64,000 nt of DNA from Petrosia ficiformis (Eukaryota; Porifera; Demospongiae; Haplosclerida; Petrosiidae). The stretch spans positions 734,501-798,500 of the forward strand of contig OX345643.1 of the NCBI GenBank assembly GCA_947044365.1, given 5' to 3'. The translations under genes were made by a program, and so were the position numbers. Below, one piece after another: positions 56,701 to 64,000 of the stretch. Under the pieces are notes generated by a model that was not told the origin of the DNA, searched no databases, and was given only the letters and a program-made list of their open reading frames with translations. Position 1 is the stretch's first letter; every line of letters begins with the position of its first letter.

Positions 56701-59700
56701 TGATTATTGTTGACTGCTCATTGCGAGTGTCTTTGTATCTACTGGACTTACAACAACATTTGAAGATCTTCTTACATGAACAAGTCAGTCAAACCAAGCT
56801 CTTCAATATTATTAGGTGAAAATATAATAATCTTTATATATTATAAGGGAAATCAAATTGCTTACCACTTTGCAGGTTTGGTGAATTTAACTCCCAGTGG
56901 AGAGAAATCATGGCTGCACCTAATAGAGAAAATTTAGCTGATGCTTGGAGGTATGGAGACTGGAGAACATTTAATTATTGTTATTATTATTTATTTTAGG
57001 TGGATTCTTGATATCAATCCGTCTGGTACTTGTAATGTGCTTGGTTGTTTGAAATATTGTATGGAAGATGGGATCATTTCAAAAAATTGTTAGCAATTAA
57101 GTGGTTTTATATATGCATAAATACTTCAATCTGTATCACTTCTATTAACATGTCTGTCCATCTATGTGCATATATTTTTACATTTATTAGGCACTAGTAA
57201 TCAGCCATTGGGTATATATCTTATTATTTCTAACATTCCAGATCAGGATACCGTAAGTATAAATTCACTAATACATATTTTAAATGATTGTTTAATTTAG
57301 GTTACGCTGTGTAGTTATATTGAACAGACATTAATAGATGCTAGAGTGAATCTTCATATTGTCTTCTACCAACCTACACATCCTAACCCTGCAATTGAAT
57401 CATCATTAATGAAGGGAGTGGGGAAGTATGGGAATGAAGCAGATGTACTGAGATGTGTGAAACAGCTAGCTAAGAGTGGCTCGGGTAGTTTACATCATTT
57501 CTATGCAGGAGGTATGTTGAAGAAAATAATAATAGTTTATTAAAAGAAATAAAAGAATATTTATAGGGAAGATCAATAGGGATATCTTAGCAACAATTAA
57601 ACTAATAACCATATACATACGTAGAGCTATGTACCTTGTACCTTGCTACTCACTGTTAGCTATGTAGGGTTATATAGAAGTGCTTGGTTTAATTTTTGAC
57701 AAGATACCATCCCAATCATTTTGATATCCTCACAGTTTCTTATTATTTTGATATTATGTATAGAATTTCATGGAAGTAATGATCATACGTTACTAACAAG
57801 AGAGCTGTCAAGAGCTCAAGATTACTCGGACACTATTCAACAAATCCTTGAGAATTATAGAGAACACTGCAAAAGAGTTGGTTTAACATAAAATATTCCA
57901 TTTGTATGTGTATGTGTTATGCACATGTGTGTATGAGTACCTGCTTCATGTACTTTAATATATAGTTAATGCAATAATCTTATCTATTGATTTAGAATGT
58001 TCCATTAGATGACAAATCTTGTAAAGAGGAAAAACATAGCATTAAACAGGTACCTCCTGTTAATCCCAGACCGACGCTTACATCTGTAGTTAGGATGGTA
58101 AGAAACTGTTTTTTTTAATATAGTTTTATCTCATGTTAAGTATATTTAGAACTGTAATGCTTCTAAATTGAAAGAACTACAACAACTGGAGTATCCAAAT
58201 GTAAAGATAAATAAAACCAGCAATGACAAATTTCTAAAATGTCAGTGCTTTTATACTGGCAAAGGACTACGCAAAGGTGTTGTGAAAAGAAGATGTATTA
58301 TGCACTGTTGAAGAATTTATCTCATTAATTTTCAGGAATACATTTAGAACTAGTAGAAACTCCATCTACTTGTACATACTGCAAGAAACCATTGATTCCT
58401 TCCAAAGAGGAACAAATTTCTTCAGCTGATGTGAGCCCTTTTTTTCTTCACTCTCTCAATTGCAAGCACTTCATATCTCAGTTTCACATTTCTTTCAATC
58501 CTTATTCTTCTCCAGTGGCTGTCAAAGTACAGTTTACAAAGTCTTGACTTGTACAACAAAAAGATGTTTACTCCTAGCAGTAATGGATTCAAACATGTGA
58601 CAGCAGACGTCAGTAACTGTTACATATCACTATGATTTTAGTGGCTTAGAGCAGAATTTATTGATATGAATGAGAAAAAATGAATGAATGAATGGAATAT
58701 ACAGGAAATACAGTTTGCATTGTCCTTCAGCAATGGCAACACCCTTCATATTACATATTAATGCACTTTATCTTATTGCCTTTGTCAATACAGGGACAAG
58801 TCATTGAACTGAGTCTGAGTCACCAACAATTAAATAAAAGAATGCAGCAGATTAAATCAGTGAGACAAAGATATACAGCACGGTTACAATGGCTACTCTC
58901 TGATTCAAGACTAGTGTTTGGTTGTATTCATGAGAAGAAGGTTTGCATTCATTTATACATGTTCTAATCTCTTGCTATAAACTCTGACAATTTAAATCCG
59001 TCCATCTTGAGAATTTATCTCCCTTTCTACAGATTGTTATTATGATTGATGTCTCTTCATCCATGTCTGTCCACTTTCCTGAATTAAAAGAACAGTTGAT
59101 GGCTTTAATCGATGAACAAATATTAGGAAAAAAGTGGTAAGCCTTGCAGTGATAGCTTTGATAACAAAATGAATTATGTTGTACTGTTTAAATATTATAT
59201 GTATGTATCTTTAATAGTTCATTTAATGTTTTGGCATATTCAACAAAAGTATCACAATGGAAATCAAACCTTGTTCCTAGTACAGAGGATAATAGGACTG
59301 AGGCCCAGGAGTGGATTGGGTCTCTGTCCACTGGAGGATCAAGCTGTTTGCTTGAAGCAATAATTGTAAGCGAAAGTATAGAAATACATTTAATCTTTTT
59401 TTATATTATAACTTAAGATCTCGCTCAGGCAAAAGCCTAGCGCAATATATCTTATAACAGATGGAGAAACAGTGAGTTAGATATGCATTTAATCCACTGA
59501 CTGACTGAGTTGTCTTCTGTAGGATCACAGTTATAAATATATTTTATCACAAGTAGCTGTTCTCAGGAGTTCACATCCTCATGTCTGGAGGATGAATACT
59601 ATAGCATATCATACCAGTAAAAGGTTTAAATGAATGCTAAGAATAGACTATTATAATTATGCATGTATATAACAGTATATATATAGCTCATGTTTCAATG

Positions 59701-60063
59701 TACATATGTATGATTGGTTATTCTACAGGGAATCAGTTGATTTTCTGAAAATATTAGCACAAAAAACTGGAGGAAGGTCAGAGTATTGTCATTATTATAG
59801 CGTTATAAATGTAACTATGCAGGTTTCATCACTATCCTGTTCTTGAAGGAATCTCGTCTTCTCTTATGATGAATGGTGATCACAAAACTAATCAATTCGA
59901 ATTGGTATGGAGTATGCATTGTACACACACATGATATTTTATCAATTATTCATTATAATTATAGGGAGATGATTTGAAACTACTGATTTCAGAAATCCAA
60001 TTAGTAGATACAATAGTACATAAACTGCTATATCACTTAGGAAGAACACAATATACAGTGTAA
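53784..60063 (+). CDS. VWA3A: von Willebrand factor A domain protein 3 (VWA3A/B-like)
   Basis: Intracellular multi-vWA protein, likely cilia-associated. Thirty short exons: 53784-53879, 53934-54058, 54147-54236, 54365-54682, 55004-55112, 55172-55240, 55459-55508, 55556-55634, 55844-55961, 56021-56124, 56177-56254, 56468-56562, 56696-56815, 56875-56950, 57000-57088, 57191-57252, 57301-57511, 57764-57876, 57996-58097, 58150-58276, 58335-58430, 58516-58608, 58794-58940, 59033-59136, 59218-59365, 59418-59471, 59523-59622, 59729-59775, 59823-59904, 59965-60063; 1066 residues. Three modules each start with a 'W L . . GS . . . FG . . . E . .' lead (IQWLSHGSKFWFG; LAWLQSGSKIPFG; LQWLLSDSRLVFG) and a vWA strand. 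Only the third has a full MIDAS (MIDVSSSMS); the others read LIDFSDAV and IVDCSLRVS. VWA3A versus VWA3B cannot be decided here. The donor at 57876 (AGA|GTTGGT) is weak and is chosen for phase. Confidence 0.8.
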
Positions 60064-60530
60064 TAAATATAATGTGCAGTTTTTATTTATCATTAGAAGT
60101 GGATCTTGAACTTTTTAAAAATGAATGTAAATCTTGTGCTGTCATTAGCATAATTACGTTTGTACAAGACACTGGATGAGTAATTGAATTAAACAGTAGG
60201 AGATTGCAGAAATTATGAATTGAATTAGAAATGAGTACAATCTTGACTTACCCATGCAGAGGTCATTTAATTGCAGTCTTTTGCAGAGATGAGCTCTGAT
60301 TCTCCAGGATGCATGATCTATGTAGACATGCTGAAATTCTCTAAATTTTCGAACACATTATCTACATAGCTCACAATATCCTTACGTGAGTCTCTTGGTG
60401 TTATCAAAAATCCAGCATTTTATACATTATACAGTTATTCACTACCCTGCTGTACTATCATCATATTTATAATACAGAAAAATCTAGTACATTTACAATA
60501 TTAATCTACTGATCATTGCTTTACAGAGAG
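60064..60530. other. Intergenic, VWA3 / LMF1 (convergent)
   Basis: 467 bp, unique AT-rich sequence. No gene or repeat family recognised. Confidence 0.7.
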
Positions 60531-60715
60531 TCAAGATGTGTCTTTGTTATACCACACCCAGCCTTGCTGTTCAATGACAGGTCTAAGATTCTGTTCACTG
60601 ACTATAGGAATGTATTCACCTATCTTTCTTCTCTTCCACCATTTTCCTGCTTTTGCTTCTGGACTTCCTATTTTGGTGAACTCATACCTATAAAGTGATG
60701 CTCGTATGTATCTGT

Positions 60716-60746
<31 letters not shown>

Positions 60747-62035
60747 AAGTCAGTGACATATCTATTATAGACATACTTAGGAGGTTTCTTTTTGAATGGA
60801 TTATATGCTATGATTGAATTAATAAGTGGATCACCAGCTAATAATTTACCACACACATTCAATATCCAAGGATTATGTTGAAAGTTCTACAGGAAGGAAT
60901 ATTATGTATATATATAAGCACATGACTATCACATGATTATCATTACTTGGAAAGCAGCAAACCACATGAGCCAGTCTAGTCGATAGTGGTAAGGGGATAT
61001 AACACATGGTCTTCGATAAATATCACCAGGTTTACAATTAAATTCGAATTCTTCCCAATCAGCCAGTTCTCCATTTTTTCCCAAGGTAGTATTGTAGGTA
61101 CCTTCAATAATGACTTCGTTTCTTTGCTTAGTAACACTAAAGAAATTAAGGAAGACAGATGTAGGTAAGGATGTAATACAAAGATGATTAATATTAATTT
61201 TGAGTTGGAGTATATAGCATTAGAGAGTAATATAATCAGAATAACAATATAGAGTTGGAAAGTGAGACACAAAGTATGTTCTTGTATATAAATACACTAG
61301 ATAGTGTGGATGGAGACAGCTAGTAAAGTATAACAATATATAAGATAATGTAAATACAATACAACAGACTACTAACTTCAGTAATACTAGTGTTGTTTTA
61401 GTTAACTAAAACTAAAACCCGTTTTAGTTAGCCCATTTTACTTTTAGTTAACTAACTAAAACTAAACTAAATCATTTGCAAGGCCAAACTAACTAAAATA
61501 TCTAAAATACTTATAAAGTTTGGATTACCATCAGTGTTTTTGATAAGCTCATATGGCACACCATTGGCTCAAAAAGCTTCTTATTTAGTCAGTCACTCAA
61601 AAGTTCCATCCCCATGCACAACAGAAATCATTGTACATTATCTTACAAAGCAAATTGATTTACCTGCTTTACTCAAAATTAAAGAAAAAGTGAGGACGCT
61701 CTGAAGCCTACCCTCTAAATGAATGCATGTAATTCACAGTTCGAAATACAAACATTCAATCCGCGAATTAACATGTATTATTCAGAAACAAGTTCATCAC
61801 TAGCCTTTTTACAGGTAATGAGAAACAAGTTTGGCCTCCTGGCAATGAAATAGCCTAGGCCAATTTAGAATAGTGATAGCTCTTTTATAGTTAATCATGA
61901 ATTTCATGTGTAGTAATTGTGGGTTTAAACAGGATGTGATCTATGAATTTATTATTATGAATATTACAAATTTAGTGTAATTCTACTACAGATTTAGAGT
62001 GAAATATAACAATCCATTCTTATAGTTACATACTG

Positions 62036-62067
<32 letters not shown>

Positions 62068-64000
62068 TAAATGAAAGTATGTAGGCATATCAAAACCGAA
62101 TAAACACAGGAACAAGATTGGGATGGTACCTTTTAGAGAGAGACAGAATTAAAAAAAGACTGTTTTTATATACAAATACACTAGACAGTGTGGAGACAAC
62201 TACTGACAAGTATAACAATAAGTAATATATTAATAGAATAAAACAGTGTTCTTATATATAAACACACTAGACAGGTGGAGACAACTACTGACAGGTATAA
62301 CAATAAGTAATATATTAATAGAATAAAACAGTGCTCTTATATACAAATACACTAGACAGTGTGGAGACAGCTACTGACAAGTATAACAATAAGTAATATA
62401 TTAATAGAATAAAACAGTGTTCTTATATACAAATACACTAGACAGTGTGGAGACAGCTACTGACAAGTATAACAATAAGTAATATATTAATAGAATAAAA
62501 CAGTGTTCTTATATATATAAATACACTAGACAGTGTGGAGACAGCTACTGACAAGTATAACAATAAGTAATATATTAATAGAATAAAACAGTGTTCTTAT
62601 ATATAAATACACTAGACAGTGTGGAGACAGCTACTGACAAGTATAACAATAAATAATATATTAATAGAATAAAACAGTGCTCTTATATACAAATACACTA
62701 GACAGTGTGGAGACAGCTACTGACAAGTATAACAATAAATAATATATTAATAGAATAAAACAGTGTTCTTATATATAAATACACTAGACAGTGTGGAGAC
62801 AGCTACTGACAAGTATAACAATAAATAATATATTAATAGAATAAAACAGTGCTCTTATATACAAATACACTAGACAGTGTGGAGACAGCTACTGACAAGT
62901 ATAACAATAAGTAATATATTAATAGAATAAAACAGTGTTCTTATATACAAATACACTAGACAGGTGGAGACAGCTACTGACAAGTATAACAATAAGTAAT
63001 ATATTAATAGAATAAAACAGTGTTCTTATATACAAATACACTAGACAGTGTGGAGACAGCTACTGACAAGTATAACAATAAGTAATATATTAATAGAATA
63101 AAACAGTGTTCTTATATATAAATACACTAGACAGTGTGGAGACAACTACTGACAAGTATAACAATAAGTAATATATTAATAGAATAAAACAGTGTTCTTA
63201 TATACAAATACACTAGACAGTGTGGAGACAGCTACTGACAAGTATAACAATAAGTAATATATTAATAGAATAAAACAGTGCTCTTATATACAAATACACT
63301 AGACAGTGTGGAGACAGCTACTGACAAGTATAACAATAAGTAATATATTAATAGAATAAAACAGTGTTCTTATATACAAATACACTAGACAGTGTGGAGA
63401 CAGCTACTGACAAGTATAACAATAAGTAATATATTAATAGAATAAAACAGTGTTCTTATATATATAAATACACTAGACAGTGTGGAGACAGCTACTGACA
63501 AGTATAACAATAAGTAATATATTAATAGAATAAAACAGTGTTCTTATATACAAATACACTAGACAGTGTGGAGACAGCTACTGACAAGTATAACAATAAG
63601 TAATATATTAATAGAATAAAACAGTGCTCTTATATATAAATACACTAGACAGTGTGGAGACAGCTACTGACAAGTATAACAATAAGTAATATATTAATAG
63701 AATAAAACAGTGTTCTTATATATAAATACACTAGACAGGTGGAGACAGCTACTGACAAGTATAACAATAAGTAATATATTAATAGAATAAAACAGTGTTC
63801 TTATATATAAATACACTAGACAGGTGGAGACAACTACTGACAAGTATAACAATAAGTAATATATTAATAGAATAAAACAGTGTTCTTATATACAAATACA
63901 CTAGACAGTAAGTAATATAAACAAGATCCGTAGAATATTGTATAATTATAAGAAGTTTGTATATATTTATAAGAGTCATATACATAGTACCTTCCAAATG
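60531..64000 (-). CDS. LMF1: Lipase maturation factor 1, 3' part (continues past right edge)
   Basis: ER multi-pass protein needed for folding of lipoprotein and other dimeric lipases. Exons on the minus strand: an exon reaching the window's right edge (64000-63991, ending ..GGAAG|GTACTATG), 61136-60947, 60886-60777, 60687-60531 (stop 60533-60531). The visible C-terminal domain reads EVIIEGTYNTTLG, WEEFEFNCKPGDIYRRPC, VISPYHYRLDWLMWFAAFQ, HNPWILNVCGKLLAGDP, YNPFKKKPPKYEFTKIGSPE and KWWKRRKIGEYIPIVS, which follows the LMF1 C-terminus closely. Transmembrane segments lie outside the window. The large intron 61137-63990 is mostly an 86-bp satellite and element fragments. Confidence 0.92.
61375..61595. 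mobile_element. Fragments of two repeat families side by side
   Basis: 61383-61510: TAGTGTTGTTTTAGTTAACT and AAAACTAAAACCCGTTTTAG (TAGTGTTG family). 61535-61590: GTTTTTGATAAGCTCATATG and CACCATTGGCTCAAAAAGC (left end only of the GTTTTTGATAAG MITE). Confidence 0.7.
62110..63915. repeat. 86-bp satellite, about 20 copies, in LMF1 intron
   Basis: Near-identical 86-bp units with TACACTAGACAGTGTGGAGA, CAGCTACTGACAAGTATAAC and AATATATTAATAGAATAAAA. Variants are a CAGTG[TC]TCT site, ATATACAAA/ATATATAAA, and a GTGT deletion (ACAGGTGG) in four units, arranged in blocks, suggesting higher-order duplication. A degenerate unit lies at 61265-61375, before the array. Confidence 0.95.

Overview
The window is nuclear DNA of a small-genome animal. 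It is AT-rich and gene-dense, with mostly short GT..AG introns (many of 50-100 bp) and intergenic gaps often below 600 bp. The gene set is typically metazoan (U2AF2, G-protein gamma, TTLL9, GTPBP3, TRAF7, POLDIP3, TFPT, ZNF330, TANGO6, RINT1, VWA3, LMF1). Gene compactness, many tandem repeats and an orphan lipocalin-like protein fit a demosponge such as Amphimedon; that attribution is inference from gene style, not a database match. Most genes below were assembled exon by exon from splice sites, reading-frame phase and remembered family sequences. For all complete models the exon lengths sum to a multiple of three.

Layout, left to right: U2AF2 (minus, 3' end cut by the left edge, 1-7013); a short G-gamma gene (plus, 9169-11390) whose non-coding first exon shares a promoter with U2AF2; a class III-like GH18 chitinase (minus, 12149-13168) and its broken tandem copy (minus, 14009-15345); TTLL9 (plus, one exon, 15429-16793); GTPBP3 (plus, 15 exons, 16893-20680); TRAF7 (minus, 25 exons, 21223-29037); POLDIP3/SKAR-like (plus, 29573-33389); a partial tandem duplicate of the POLDIP3/TFPT/ZNF330 junction (33789-34730); a TFPT/INO80F-like gene (minus, 34981-35478); ZNF330 (plus, 35529-38991); TANGO6 (minus, 39108-43990); RINT1 (plus, 43966-50392); an unrecognised intronless gene with a poly-aspartate tail (minus, 51283-52389); a VWA3-like gene (plus, 30 exons, 53784-60063); and the 3' part of LMF1 (minus, 60531 to beyond the right edge).

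Many genes are head to head with tiny shared 5' regions (U2AF2/G-gamma, TRAF7/POLDIP3, TFPT/ZNF330 with 50 bp between ATGs, TANGO6/RINT1 with overlapping 5' coding ends). Several functions touch RNA or trafficking (U2AF2 and POLDIP3 in splicing/export; RINT1, TANGO6 and LMF1 in ER-Golgi), but this is ordinary eukaryotic neighbourhood, not an operon.

The most unusual structure is local tandem amplification of exon ends together with their 5' splice sites, always in multiples of three bases: 69-bp units in U2AF2 (about 19 copies between RRM1 and RRM2) and 93-bp units in ZNF330 exon 4; a related event is a 39-bp unit (12 copies) inside the chitinase pseudogene. Introns also carry dispersed inverted-repeat elements, tRNA-like SINEs, and long satellites of 58-86 bp.
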